Source: Mycolicibacter heraklionensis (GTDB lineage Bacteria; Actinomycetota; Actinomycetes; Mycobacteriales; Mycobacteriaceae). Taken from it: 64,000 nucleotides of DNA. Below the pieces are notes generated by a model. That model was not told the DNA's origin. It saw nothing but the letters and a program-made list of their open reading frames with translations, and searched no databases. The translations under genes were made by a program, and so were the position numbers. Numbering within the stretch: the first letter of the stretch is position 1; the number at the start of each line of letters is the position of its first letter. Positions 12,874 to 22,715 of the stretch are shown here, one piece after another. The stretch lies in contig NZ_CP080997.1 in NCBI RefSeq assembly GCF_019645815.1, positions 3,352,880-3,416,879 on the forward strand. The letters are read 5' to 3'.

Positions 12874-15800
12874 TTATTGGTCTCTGTCTTGGCCGCGGGC
12901 ACCTGCCGTACCCGGTGTCCCGTCGACCGCACCGGGGCCGCCCGGGCCGCCAGCACCGCCCTGCCTACCGTTGAAGCCGGTGCCGCCGTCGCCGCCGCGG
13001 CCGCCGGTCCCGTCGCCGTTCGCGCCAATTTGGCCACCGCCGCCGCCGGTACCGCCGGTGCCGCCGATACCTGGAAAGTATTCGTAACGCCCGTTACCGG
13101 TGCCGCCATCGCCGCCCTTGCCGCCCTGACCACCAGCCGCGTTGGCGTCGCCCTTACCGCCAATGCCGCCGGTACCACCGGTACCGCCAACGCCTTGATT
13201 GACACCTACGCCGCCAGCGCCGCCGGATCCGCCCGCGCCGCCGACACCGCCCTCGATGCCCATTCCGCCAGTTCCCCCAGTCCCACCGGCGCCACCGATA
13301 TTGCCGTCGATGCTCCAGCTGCTTTGTCCCGCCTCACCGCCCACGCCGCCGGCACCACCGATCCCACCGTTGCCGGCTCCCCCGCCGCCGCCTCCGCCGC
13401 CACCCCCAGTCCAATCGGTACCGCCGGATCCTCCTAGTCCTCCGGCACCGCCTGTACCGCCGTTGCTGGCGCCGCCCATCCCGCCCTGGCCGCCCTTGCC
13501 GCTGGCTATACCTTCGCCGCCCTCGCCACCGGCGCCTCCCGCAGCAGCTTTGGCGCCGTCTACCCCGTTGCCACCATTACCCCCAGCACCACCAGTACCG
13601 CCGTCAGAGAGACCCCAGTCGCTGCCGCCCCCGCCGCCGCCATTGCCGCCGGCACCGCCTACGCCAGCAGTACTGCCGCTGCCGTAGCCAGCCCCGCCAG
13701 CGCCACCAGCGCCACCAGTACCGCCGACAACTCCGCTGCTGAAGCCGGTACCACCATCGCCCCCCTTGCCTCCGGCACCGCCATTAGCACCATTGAGGCC
13801 GTCACCACCGGCACCACCAGCACCGCCATCACCACCAGGACCAGAGTCAACACCGCCATCAAAGTGCCCGTTACCGCCTTGGCCGCCAGCGCCACCGTTC
13901 CCGCCGCTATAGCCGGCTCCACTCCCAGTTCCACCGTTACCGCCAGCACCTCCGGTGTAGCCCTCATAGGAGTACGTGACTCCACCGGTACCACCAGCAC
14001 CGCCGTTCCCGATCACGCCCGAGTCGCCGCCATTGCCGCCGTGACCAGCCACCTGCGCGACAGAATTGATTTCATTGATGCCATAGCCGGGCCCGCCCGC
14101 ACCTCCGGCGCCACCGTTGCCGCCAGCGGTAGCAGCGGCACCGTCGACACCGCTGGCAGCGCGGGTGCCGTCGACATCCAGGCCCCCGATCCCGCCAGCT
14201 CCTATAGCGCCGCGATCGCCGCCCTTGCCGCCGTTGCCACCGGAGCCCGCCGTGACGTTGTTGCCACCACCCGCCCCGTCGCCACCCTTGCCGCCGTCAC
14301 CTGCGTTGCCAGCTTTGCCTCCGGCGCCACCTTGGCCACCGGCACCGTGCGTACCGGCGTCGCCGTTAACTGCGGTACCGCCGGCGCCTCCATCGCCTCC
14401 GTGGCCACCGGCGCCTCCGTTGCCCCCGTTTCCACCTGCGCCGCCGTTGCCGCCGTCTAAGCCGCTGTTGTACTGAGCGCTATCGCCTGCCGCCCCAGCG
14501 ACTCCACTGCCGCCGTTGCCACCCGTGGCGCCCTTGCCGCCGTGGCCGCCTGCTCCACCGTTTCCGGATAACGCGCCGCCCTTTCCGCCGACGCCGCCGT
14601 TCCCACCAGAACCACCTTCCTGCCCGCTCTTCCCATGGGTGCCAGGATTGACGCCGTTAGTACCCGCGGCGCCCGCCGCGCCGTTGCCGCCAGCACCGCC
14701 CTGGCCGCCGTTACCGACCGAACCGGCGTCGCCACCGGCGCCACCCTTGCCGCCCGACGCACCCGCAACGGTGGCCGTGTAACCGTCGCCGCCATTGCCG
14801 CCATTTCCACCGCCGTTGGCTGCCGCTCCTGATGAACCAGCAATATGGCCCGTCCCCGCAGCGCCCGCGGTGCCCGCGTCACCGCCACGCCCACCGGCGC
14901 CGCCGTCAACATGCGCGGCATTGCCGGCAGCGCCCTGGCCGCCGTTGCCACCGACACCGGCGTCACCACCGGTGCCACCGAAACCCTTTAGGGCACCGCC
15001 GGTACCACCGGCTCCCCCGTTGCCACCGGCCCCGCCGGCCTGTCCGGCCTGCCCACCGGTGACGCCAGCGGCCCCAGCCGCGCCGTTACCACCGGCGCCG
15101 CCATGTCCGCCGTTTCCGACCGACCCGGCGGCACCGCCGGCACCGCCGTTGCCACCCGATGCGCCGGCGTCCGTGGCGGTGTAGCCGGCGCCGCCGTTAC
15201 CGCCGTTGCCGGCCCTAATGAAATCCGCCGGCGTTGGGACCGGGAAGATTGGGCCGCCGCTGGGCGGGATGTACACGGTGACATCGGCGCCAGCCTTACC
15301 AGCGACGCCACCACCGCCGCCGGCAGCGCCACCAGCACCCTCGGCACCCGCGTCCCCACCGCGCCCACCAGCGCCACCGTCAACGTGCGCGGCATCGCCG
15401 GCAGCGCCGTTACCGCCGTTGCCAGCGAGGCCGGCATCACCGCCGTCACCACCGTTACCCGCTGCAGCCGTCGAGCCCGCTGCTCCGATCAGCCCACTTG
15501 CGCCACCGATGCCAGCCGCACCCCCGGCACCTCCGACACCACCGTTTCCACCGTCACCGGCATCCCCACCGGCGCCACCGGCCGTGACCGCGTCCAGGCC
15601 ATTTCCGCCAGTGCCACCGGCACCGCCGGAGCCCCCGTAGCCACCAACGCCACCGTTCCCGCCCGAGCCCACCAGCCAGGCACCCCGCCCACCGGCCCCG
15701 CCGTTACCGCCTATGCCTCCGGCACCACCGTTACCGCCATTGGCACCCGCGCCCCCGGTCTCGCCGGCGGCACCCGCTCCTCCGCGGCCACCCGCGCCGC

Positions 15801-16506
15801 CGGCGCCGCCATTGCCGAACAACATGCCCACACCGGCACCGCCGATGCCGCCATCACCGCCGTCGAGACCCGACAGTCCAGTTCCGCCGGCCCCACCAGC
15901 GCCGCCGATGCCCATCAGCCAGCCGCCAGCGCCGCCGTCACCTCCGTCGCCGCCGTCAACACCGGCGCCACCGGCACCACCGTTGCCGAATGCGCCCAGC
16001 GCGGAACCGCCCGCGCCACCAAACCCGTCAGCGCTGGTGCCACCGGCACCGCCGTCGCCGAACCACAGGCCACCGTTACCACCGGCGGCCTGGGCCAGCG
16101 TGCCGCCACTGATGCCGTCAGCGCCGTTGCCGATGAAGTCCTGGCCAAACAGCAACTGCGGCAATGGGTTGATCAGGTTGTCATTGACCCATGCCCCGAA
16201 ATCACTGTTAATCCAGTTCTGCTGCATTTCGTGGATGGGCGTGTAGAACCATGAGTTGTACAGATCGACCATGGCATCCGGGTTCCACACCGGTTCCGAC
16301 ACCGCCGGCGCCGGCCACATCGACGCCTCAGCCGAACCCAACAGGTCGGCCAACCAGTCGAAATCCTCGGCCTGCGCCGCAGGCGCGACCGCCACCGGCG
16401 CCACCCCGAAAGCCAGGAAAGCACCGATGGCGCCCACGGCGCCCGATGCGCGCGAACCTGCTGTACCCACCCGGCCAGGGCAACGCTGCCCATGACGACG
16501 ACCCAT
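12874..16506 (-). CDS. PGRS glycine-repeat protein without PE domain
   Basis: 1210 residues. A basic N-terminus and hydrophobic core end in APAAQA-ED (about residue 47), a signal peptide. A non-repetitive linker follows (DWLADLLGSAEASMWPAPAV, then LINPLPQLLFGQDFIGNGADG), then about 1000 residues of GGAGG/GGNGG PGRS repeats broken by short unique stretches. There is no PE domain at the front, so it is not a classical PE_PGRS protein; the linker before the repeats does resemble those of PE_PGRS proteins. ATG 16506 is preceded by a GGGAAGG-type ribosome-binding site. Divergent from an XRE gene with a perfect inverted repeat between. Probably surface exposed; function unknown. Confidence 0.88.
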   Translation of the reverse strand: MGRRHGQRCPGRVGTAGSRASGAVGAIGAFLAFGVAPVAVAPAAQAEDFDWLADLLGSAEASMWPAPAVSEPVWNPDAMVDLYNSWFYTPIHEMQQNWINSDFGAWVNDNLINPLPQLLFGQDFIGNGADGISGGTLAQAAGGNGGLWFGDGGAGGTSADGFGGAGGSALGAFGNGGAGGAGVDGGDGGDGGAGGWLMGIGGAGGAGGTGLSGLDGGDGGIGGAGVGMLFGNGGAGGAGGRGGAGAAGETGGAGANGGNGGAGGIGGNGGAGGRGAWLVGSGGNGGVGGYGGSGGAGGTGGNGLDAVTAGGAGGDAGDGGNGGVGGAGGAAGIGGASGLIGAAGSTAAAGNGGDGGDAGLAGNGGNGAAGDAAHVDGGAGGRGGDAGAEGAGGAAGGGGGVAGKAGADVTVYIPPSGGPIFPVPTPADFIRAGNGGNGGAGYTATDAGASGGNGGAGGAAGSVGNGGHGGAGGNGAAGAAGVTGGQAGQAGGAGGNGGAGGTGGALKGFGGTGGDAGVGGNGGQGAAGNAAHVDGGAGGRGGDAGTAGAAGTGHIAGSSGAAANGGGNGGNGGDGYTATVAGASGGKGGAGGDAGSVGNGGQGGAGGNGAAGAAGTNGVNPGTHGKSGQEGGSGGNGGVGGKGGALSGNGGAGGHGGKGATGGNGGSGVAGAAGDSAQYNSGLDGGNGGAGGNGGNGGAGGHGGDGGAGGTAVNGDAGTHGAGGQGGAGGKAGNAGDGGKGGDGAGGGNNVTAGSGGNGGKGGDRGAIGAGGIGGLDVDGTRAASGVDGAAATAGGNGGAGGAGGPGYGINEINSVAQVAGHGGNGGDSGVIGNGGAGGTGGVTYSYEGYTGGAGGNGGTGSGAGYSGGNGGAGGQGGNGHFDGGVDSGPGGDGGAGGAGGDGLNGANGGAGGKGGDGGTGFSSGVVGGTGGAGGAGGAGYGSGSTAGVGGAGGNGGGGGGSDWGLSDGGTGGAGGNGGNGVDGAKAAAGGAGGEGGEGIASGKGGQGGMGGASNGGTGGAGGLGGSGGTDWTGGGGGGGGGGAGNGGIGGAGGVGGEAGQSSWSIDGNIGGAGGTGGTGGMGIEGGVGGAGGSGGAGGVGVNQGVGGTGGTGGIGGKGDANAAGGQGGKGGDGGTGNGRYEYFPGIGGTGGTGGGGGQIGANGDGTGGRGGDGGTGFNGRQGGAGGPGGPGAVDGTPGTAGARGQDRDQ

Positions 16507-16542
16507 CGAAACAGCCTTCCCTCGAAACCCCTTGGCTTTAGC

Positions 16543-16566
16543 TGTGGCGAACCTGGGCGCGCCACA
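16543..16566. promoter_or_regulatory. Inverted repeat between PGRS and XRE genes
   Basis: TGTGGCG (16543-16549) and CGCCACA (16560-16566) form a perfect 7-bp inverted repeat with a 10-nt spacer, in the 66-bp gap between two divergent starts. It suits a dimeric XRE repressor acting on both promoters. Confidence 0.5.
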
Positions 16567-16572
16567 ATTCCG

Positions 16573-16887
16573 ATGAATGTAACACTAGTAGGGCAGACAA
16601 CGGCGGCCGTTGTCCGGTTAGTGGTACAGGTGCCCACGCGCCCCGGACAGACAGATCCCGAGCGGGCTGCGGCATGGGCGCAACGACGTGTGGATGTTGG
16701 CTTCCGAATCCGCACGCTGCGAACCGAACTCGGCATCACCCAAGAAGCCTTGGCGCTCAAGTCCGGGGTTACCCGCAACGTCTTGATCGACGTCGAGCAT
16801 GGCCGGCGCAGCCTGCTCTACGAGCGGCTATTCGACCTGGCCGATGCGCTTGGGGTTCCGGTCAGCGAACTCATGCAGGACCGGTAG
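16573..16887 (+). CDS. XRE-family helix-turn-helix regulator
   Basis: About 104 residues from ATG 16573; GTG starts a few codons on are also possible. A short basic N-terminus precedes a single XRE/Cro-C1 helix-turn-helix: RIRTLRTELGITQEALALKS with the recognition helix in GVTRNVLIDVEHGRRS, ending LADALGVPVSELM. No effector domain. It lies divergent from the PGRS gene and is a candidate regulator of it through the inverted repeat at 16543-16566. Confidence 0.8.
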   Translation: MNVTLVGQTTAAVVRLVVQVPTRPGQTDPERAAAWAQRRVDVGFRIRTLRTELGITQEALALKSGVTRNVLIDVEHGRRSLLYERLFDLADALGVPVSELMQDR

Positions 16888-16974
16888 GACCGGCCCACCG
16901 AACCGGTCCGCCAGACCACGCGTATAGAGGCCGAACGACGTCTGGCCGCAGTGAGGCGGTGCCTCTCTGCTAAA

Positions 16975-17961
<987 letters not shown>

Positions 17962-17986
17962 TCATCCGCCGGCACCTAGGCCACAA

Positions 17987-18034
17987 ACACTACCCCTGGT
18001 GTCCGACATTCCCCCGCAACACAAGAAGTTGTGT
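17987..18034 (-). promoter_or_regulatory. Paired NrdR boxes upstream of nrdF2
   Basis: Two 16-bp sites fit the NrdR consensus acaCwAtATaTwGtgt in their conserved outer arms: ACACTACCCCTGGTGT at 17987-18002 and ACACAAGAAGTTGTGT at 18019-18034. The second is a perfect 6-bp inverted repeat around 4 bases. Their centres are exactly 32 bp apart, about three helical turns, the usual tandem geometry of NrdR sites. NrdR would repress the operon when dATP/ATP are ample. Confidence 0.8.
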
Positions 18035-18046
18035 CTGCGTGTCGTG

Positions 18047-19561
18047 TCAGCCGACTCCGGAAAAGCGGTACTCGGAGGGCCGCAACGAGCGGGTGGACCG
18101 CCAATACTGCCAGGTCATGCCGCTCCACAGAGTCCGGTTGACACCGTGCTCGTCGAGATACCAGCTGTTGCAGCCGCCGGTGATCCACACCGATCCGGCG
18201 AGCTTGTCCTGCAACTCCGCGTTGTAGCGGTCCTGGGCCGCGCGGGTGGGTGCCAATGCCTGCGCGCCGAGCTTGTCGGTCGCGGCGATCGCCTGCGCGA
18301 CGTAGCGGATCTGCGACTCGATCATGAACACCACCGAGGTGTGGCCGAGCGCGGTGTTGGGACCGAGCAGGAAGAACAGATTGGGCATGTCGGCCACCGC
18401 GATACCGTGATGCGCGACCACCCCCTCACGGTTCCAGCGGTCCCCCAAGTCTTCGCCGTGCGGGCCCTTCACCTCGACGTAGGTGTAGGAGTCGGTGACG
18501 TGAAAACCGGTGGCGCCCACGATGACGTCGACGGGACGCTCGACGCCGTCGGCGGTGACGATCCCGGTGGGAGTGATCCGGGTGATCCGCTCGGTGATCA
18601 GCGTCGTCTTCGGGTCGGCTACCGCCTGATAGTAGTTGGGCGAGTACAGGATTCGTTTGCAGCCGGCGCGGTAGCTCGGCGTGAGCCGACGACGCAGCTC
18701 CCTGTCGCGCACATTGCGCCTGATGTTCCACTTCGCGACCAGTTCGACGGCACGCAACAGGCTGGGCCGCTTGGTCATCGCGTAGCCCAGGCCTTCCAGC
18801 CACCAGTAGATCCCCCAACGCACCGCCAGCCGCAACCCCGGGACCGTCGCGAACGCTTTGAGCAGCGCCCGCGGGAAGGGCGCGTTGGGCCGCGGCACCA
18901 CCCACGGCGGGGTGCGCTGATACAGCTGCACCTGCGCGACGTCGGCGTTGCGTACCAGTTCCGGAACGATCTGGATGGCGCTGGCGCCGGTGCCGATCAC
19001 CGCGACCTTCTTGCCGGCCAACTCGACGCTGTGATCCCACTGGGCGGAGTGGAACATCGCACCCTCGAACTGCTCTATCCCCTCGATCTCAGGCAGGCGC
19101 GGGATGTGCAGGCCACCGGCGCCGGAGATGACGAACTGCGCGACGTACTCCCGTCCGGAGTCGGTGAACACATGCCAGCGGTATTCGCCGTCGTCCCAAT
19201 GCGCGCGCTCGACGCGCTCACCGAACCGGATGTGGCGGCGCAACCCGTACTTGTCGGTGACGCCCTTGAGGTAGTCGAAGATCTCCGGCTGCGGCGAAAA
19301 CAGCTTGCTCCACGTGGCCTTCGGCTCGAACGAGAACGAGTAGAGATGCGACGGCACGTCGCAGGCGCATCCGGGATAGGTGTTGTCGCGCCAGGTCCCG
19401 CCGATCTCGTCGGCCTTCTCCAGGATGAGGAACTGCACGCCCTGCTTCTGTAGCGCGATAGCCATGCCCAGGCCGGAAAACCCGGTCCCGATGATGAGCG
19501 CCCGGGTGTGCACCGGTGCACGTTGTCCGGTGTCCTCGGCGGTGGGGTCGGCCAGGGTCAT
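18047..19561 (-). CDS. Flavin-containing Baeyer-Villiger-type monooxygenase (Rv3049c-like)
   Basis: 504 residues. FAD site GTGFSGLGMAIAL near residue 28; the second Rossmann motif VIGTGASAIQIVPEL near 185 binds NADPH. Between them, a variant of the BVMO fingerprint is seen as FHSAQWDHSVEL. Conserved cofactor-contacting region GGTWRDNTYPGCACDVPS is also present. It would oxidise a ketone or lipid-like carbonyl; the true substrate is unknown. The homologue in M. tuberculosis also lies beside nrdF2. Start ATG 19561. A ribosome-binding-like AAGGGAGGG lies at about 19569-19577. Confidence 0.88.
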   Translation of the reverse strand: MTLADPTAEDTGQRAPVHTRALIIGTGFSGLGMAIALQKQGVQFLILEKADEIGGTWRDNTYPGCACDVPSHLYSFSFEPKATWSKLFSPQPEIFDYLKGVTDKYGLRRHIRFGERVERAHWDDGEYRWHVFTDSGREYVAQFVISGAGGLHIPRLPEIEGIEQFEGAMFHSAQWDHSVELAGKKVAVIGTGASAIQIVPELVRNADVAQVQLYQRTPPWVVPRPNAPFPRALLKAFATVPGLRLAVRWGIYWWLEGLGYAMTKRPSLLRAVELVAKWNIRRNVRDRELRRRLTPSYRAGCKRILYSPNYYQAVADPKTTLITERITRITPTGIVTADGVERPVDVIVGATGFHVTDSYTYVEVKGPHGEDLGDRWNREGVVAHHGIAVADMPNLFFLLGPNTALGHTSVVFMIESQIRYVAQAIAATDKLGAQALAPTRAAQDRYNAELQDKLAGSVWITGGCNSWYLDEHGVNRTLWSGMTWQYWRSTRSLRPSEYRFSGVG

Positions 19562-19727
19562 CGCGCATCCCTCCCTTCAGGGGTATCGATGTTCAGTGTG
19601 TTTGCCGGGCCTGAGTCCGTCAACGGCGCGGCCACCCCACTTGAGGGCGTCTTCTGCTTGACCTGAAATTTCTCCCGCGTCGGCGATACCCTCAACCCTC
19701 ACCATCACTGTCGAGGCGGTCCCGTAG

Positions 19728-21119
19728 TTGATATCCGTGCGTCGCATCCAAACGGCCCTCGCCGCGGCCCTCCTAGCCGTCTCAACTCTCACCGGCGCCG
19801 CCAGCGTGCCTGCGGCCAACGTCGTTGCCGCCCCGCCGATCCCGACCCCGCAGGTGATCCAGCTGGCGACGATCACCCTCGTCAACGCCGAGACCAGCGA
19901 TGTCACCACCCAGGTTTTCGGGGTGGCGGACTCCGATCTGTACAACCTCAACCAGTCCGACCTCGTCGCCCAGCTCAGCGAGATCCGCGACCTCGGGGTC
20001 ACCGATCTGCGGCTGGGCGTGCCGTGGCTCTACATTCAGCCCACCGCCACCAGCTATGACTGGGCCCAGATGGACAACGTCATCAACACGGCGCATTCGA
20101 TGGGCTTCACGATCACCGCCGCCATCACCGGCAACCCCGCCTGGGACGGCCCCCTCATCTCGGGCGCACCCGACCCGACCGCGTATGCGAACTTCGCCGC
20201 CGAGGTCGCCGAACGCTACGGCGCCGAGATCTCGTCGTATGAGATCTGGAACGAGCCCAACGGGGTGATCTTCTACTCCCCGGTCAGCGCCGAGACCTAC
20301 ACCACCGTGCTGCAGGCCGCCTACACCGCGATCAAAGCGGCCGACCCCGACGCCACCGTGCTGGCGGGAGCGTTGGGCGCCACCACCACCATCGCCGGGC
20401 TCAGCGTCAGTCCCCAAGACTTCCTGGAGCAGATGTACGCCAGCGGGGCGCACGGCTATTTCGACGCGGTGAGCTACCACCCCTACCACTACACGCTGCC
20501 GTTCTCCGCGGGCCTGGGCGTGACGAACTCACCTCTGGAACAGGTCCAGGCACTGAATGCGATCATGGCCGCCAACGGTGACGGCGACCTGAAGATCTGG
20601 GCCACCGAGTACGGCAATGCCACCACCCCGGTGTTCGGTGTGAGCGAGACCGTACAAGCCAATTTCCTCGAAGACTTCCTGATCGCCTGGTCCAAGCTCC
20701 CCTTCGCCGGGCCGGCGTTCGTCTACAGCGCGCAAGACCTGGTGACCGGGGCGCTCAACCACGAGGGCAACTTCGGGCTGTTCACCGACGACGGCACGCC
20801 GAAGCTGGCTGCCGAGGTGCTGGCCAACCTCATCGCCGCGAACGCCAACGGCACCCTGCCGGACTACACCGCCCCCCTGCTGCCCGACGCCGAGGTGGTC
20901 TACCTCCAGCTGGCCACGATGGTCGCCGGCGTGATCAACCAGGGGCTGATCATCCCCAACGCCATCGTCGCGGCGATCTACCAAGTGCTGCCGGAGCCGC
21001 TGCAGCAGGCGTTCACTGCGCTGTCCGACTTCATCACCGCGACCACGACCCAATTCCTGGAGGCCACCAAACCACTGGTCGTGGACACCATCAGCGTGTT
21101 GCTCGACCTCGGCTTCTAA
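19728..21119 (+). CDS. Secreted clan GH-A glycoside hydrolase (cellulase-like)
   Basis: About 463 residues. A signal peptide with MRRIQTALAAALLAVSTLTG begins at GTG 19737 (TTG 19728 is the outer possible start), followed by a TIM-barrel glycosidase related to GH5/GH39 (PslG-like). Acid/base Glu is in YEIWNEPNG and the probable nucleophile Glu in IWATEYGNA. The conserved AVSYHPYHY strand is also present. A C-terminal 100-residue hydrophobic helical tail (from about 365) is not part of the barrel and may anchor the enzyme to the envelope. Divergent from the BVMO. A cell-wall glycan or extracellular polysaccharide is the plausible substrate (inference). Confidence 0.8.
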   Translation: MISVRRIQTALAAALLAVSTLTGAASVPAANVVAAPPIPTPQVIQLATITLVNAETSDVTTQVFGVADSDLYNLNQSDLVAQLSEIRDLGVTDLRLGVPWLYIQPTATSYDWAQMDNVINTAHSMGFTITAAITGNPAWDGPLISGAPDPTAYANFAAEVAERYGAEISSYEIWNEPNGVIFYSPVSAETYTTVLQAAYTAIKAADPDATVLAGALGATTTIAGLSVSPQDFLEQMYASGAHGYFDAVSYHPYHYTLPFSAGLGVTNSPLEQVQALNAIMAANGDGDLKIWATEYGNATTPVFGVSETVQANFLEDFLIAWSKLPFAGPAFVYSAQDLVTGALNHEGNFGLFTDDGTPKLAAEVLANLIAANANGTLPDYTAPLLPDAEVVYLQLATMVAGVINQGLIIPNAIVAAIYQVLPEPLQQAFTALSDFITATTTQFLEATKPLVVDTISVLLDLGF

Positions 21120-21131
21120 CGGCGCGCTCGC

Positions 21132-22658
21132 TCAGCCGAACAGGCCCGCCCATTCCGCCTGAATCTGGGACGTCGCGTGCATGATTCCGATCAACTCGAA
21201 GCCCGCCGCCAGCGACCCGAGCCCGGTGGCCGCGGCCAGCGGAAGACCAACAGCGTCGATGAGGTCCCCCTGGGAGAGTTCGGAAAAGAAGACCTGGGCC
21301 ATGGCGGCCGGCAGGGTGGTAGTCAGTGCAGTGAGGATGTCCCCGGTCACCATCAGCGCCCCGTTGATCGCGGAGAGCGAGCCGCCGAGTGCATTGCCGA
21401 TGTCGATGAGGCTGGGCATCGAGAACGCAGCAATGTCCACGCCCGTGTCGGGCTCGTCCGCGACGGCTGACGACAGCGAACCCAAGTCGTGAACGAAATC
21501 CTGCCAGCCCTGTTGCGCACCGTTGACCAAGGCGGTCAAGACATCCATGGGGTTGACGTCCGGGAACAACCCGATCGTGGTGGGCACGTTTGCCGGCCCC
21601 GTGTCCCAGCCGTGTTCGATCTGCCCGTAGCCGAGGTTGACCAGCACTCGCAGAGCTGGCTGCACCAGATCGGCGATCGCGTTCCCGAATGCGCTGCCGC
21701 GGAACGGCTCCAGCAAGGGCAGGTCTTCGGTCGGGATCATCCAGTAGTTGGTCGCCGTGCTCGCCGTCACGCCGTCGGGCAGCTCACCGACGTAGTCCAC
21801 CGAGCCCGGCAGCAGAATCGCATTGGCGAGCTGGCCGTCGGGTGTCATCGGCAGCATCGGGTATTGATCGTGGGTGTAGAGGATCCCAGCCACCGCATTG
21901 AGGTTGGCGAGCAGATTCAGCGGGTAGCGCGGGAAGTCGGCGAACCCGTCGTATTCCAGCGTGTAATTGTTGGTGGCCCAGGGACCGTCCGGGGTTGCGC
22001 CGTTGAGGGTTAAGCCCAGTGAGGCGATGGGCACCGATCCACCGAACTCCGGCAGATTGAAGATCTGCATCAGCCCGCCGTTGGGGGTGTTGGGGTTGCC
22101 CAGGAACGTGAACGTCAGCTGGTCTGCGTCGGGCCGTTGATCGTCGGGCAACGCGAGATACTGCCTCATCAGCAGCGTGTCGATCGAGGCGCTTTGCGAG
22201 TAGCCGTAGAGGTTGACCGCATGTCCCAAGTCGAACTGCTTCTCGACGGCGAGCTGCAGCATCGTCAATCCCTGCGCCATCGAAACGTCCAGCGGCAAAG
22301 TCTTGACACCGGTGAACGGCTGCAGTCCCTCCGGGGTGAACAGGGCCTGCGGGGTGAACCCGGGATGCAACGGCTGAATGAAGCGCTCGTTGACCGCGTC
22401 GATGTAGTCCTGGTGCGGTATCGGAATGCCACTGCCGCCGAACACAATCGAGCACCCGAACACCTCCGCCGCCATGCATGCGTACGGGTCACCCGGCGGA
22501 CCCCCGAACGGAAAGGTGGGCAACGCCGTCGGCGCGACCGCCAACGCCGTGGTCACATCGGGCATCGCTGTCGCCTGCGTCGCCGGCACGACCAGTGCTG
22601 CTGCGGTGACCGCCGACAGGAGTCCGGAACCCGTCCGCCAGGCGTTATTGCGTTTCAT
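21132..22658 (-). CDS. Secreted PE-PPE-domain serine hydrolase (no PE domain)
   Basis: 508 residues starting at ATG 22658. Signal peptide up to about ATAMPDV. The alpha/beta hydrolase region shows GGSGIPIPHQDYI, nucleophile Ser in LYGYSQSAS, the LEYDGFADFPRYP block and His in IEHGWDTGP, in the same order as the protein at 1084-2469; the two are paralogues. A hydrophobic C-terminal region follows from about residue 400. It converges with the glycosidase gene, leaving 12 bp, so the two are separately transcribed. Likely an envelope lipid esterase; substrate unknown. Confidence 0.8.
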   Translation of the reverse strand: MKRNNAWRTGSGLLSAVTAAALVVPATQATAMPDVTTALAVAPTALPTFPFGGPPGDPYACMAAEVFGCSIVFGGSGIPIPHQDYIDAVNERFIQPLHPGFTPQALFTPEGLQPFTGVKTLPLDVSMAQGLTMLQLAVEKQFDLGHAVNLYGYSQSASIDTLLMRQYLALPDDQRPDADQLTFTFLGNPNTPNGGLMQIFNLPEFGGSVPIASLGLTLNGATPDGPWATNNYTLEYDGFADFPRYPLNLLANLNAVAGILYTHDQYPMLPMTPDGQLANAILLPGSVDYVGELPDGVTASTATNYWMIPTEDLPLLEPFRGSAFGNAIADLVQPALRVLVNLGYGQIEHGWDTGPANVPTTIGLFPDVNPMDVLTALVNGAQQGWQDFVHDLGSLSSAVADEPDTGVDIAAFSMPSLIDIGNALGGSLSAINGALMVTGDILTALTTTLPAAMAQVFFSELSQGDLIDAVGLPLAAATGLGSLAAGFELIGIMHATSQIQAEWAGLFG

Positions 22659-22715
22659 TCAGCCGTTTATACGGCATTTATCAGGTTTCGGGGCGTGATT
22701 CAGGCGGATCGCTGA

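Noticed and set aside
12825..13205. N-terminal extension of the OGG-fold gene by about 127 codons
   Set aside because: The extra part is an Ala-rich alternative frame of the PGRS repeats on the same strand; ATG 12824 starts directly before the conserved domain.
13000..16100. CRISPR-like repetition
   Set aside because: The repetition is protein-coding glycine codons with no constant repeat and spacer lengths, and no cas genes are present.
12850..16280. Long proline/alanine-rich open frames on the plus strand across the PGRS gene
   Set aside because: They are complements of the GGAGG/GGNGG repeats, with no start signal or homology; the minus-strand frame has the signal peptide and known repeat pattern.
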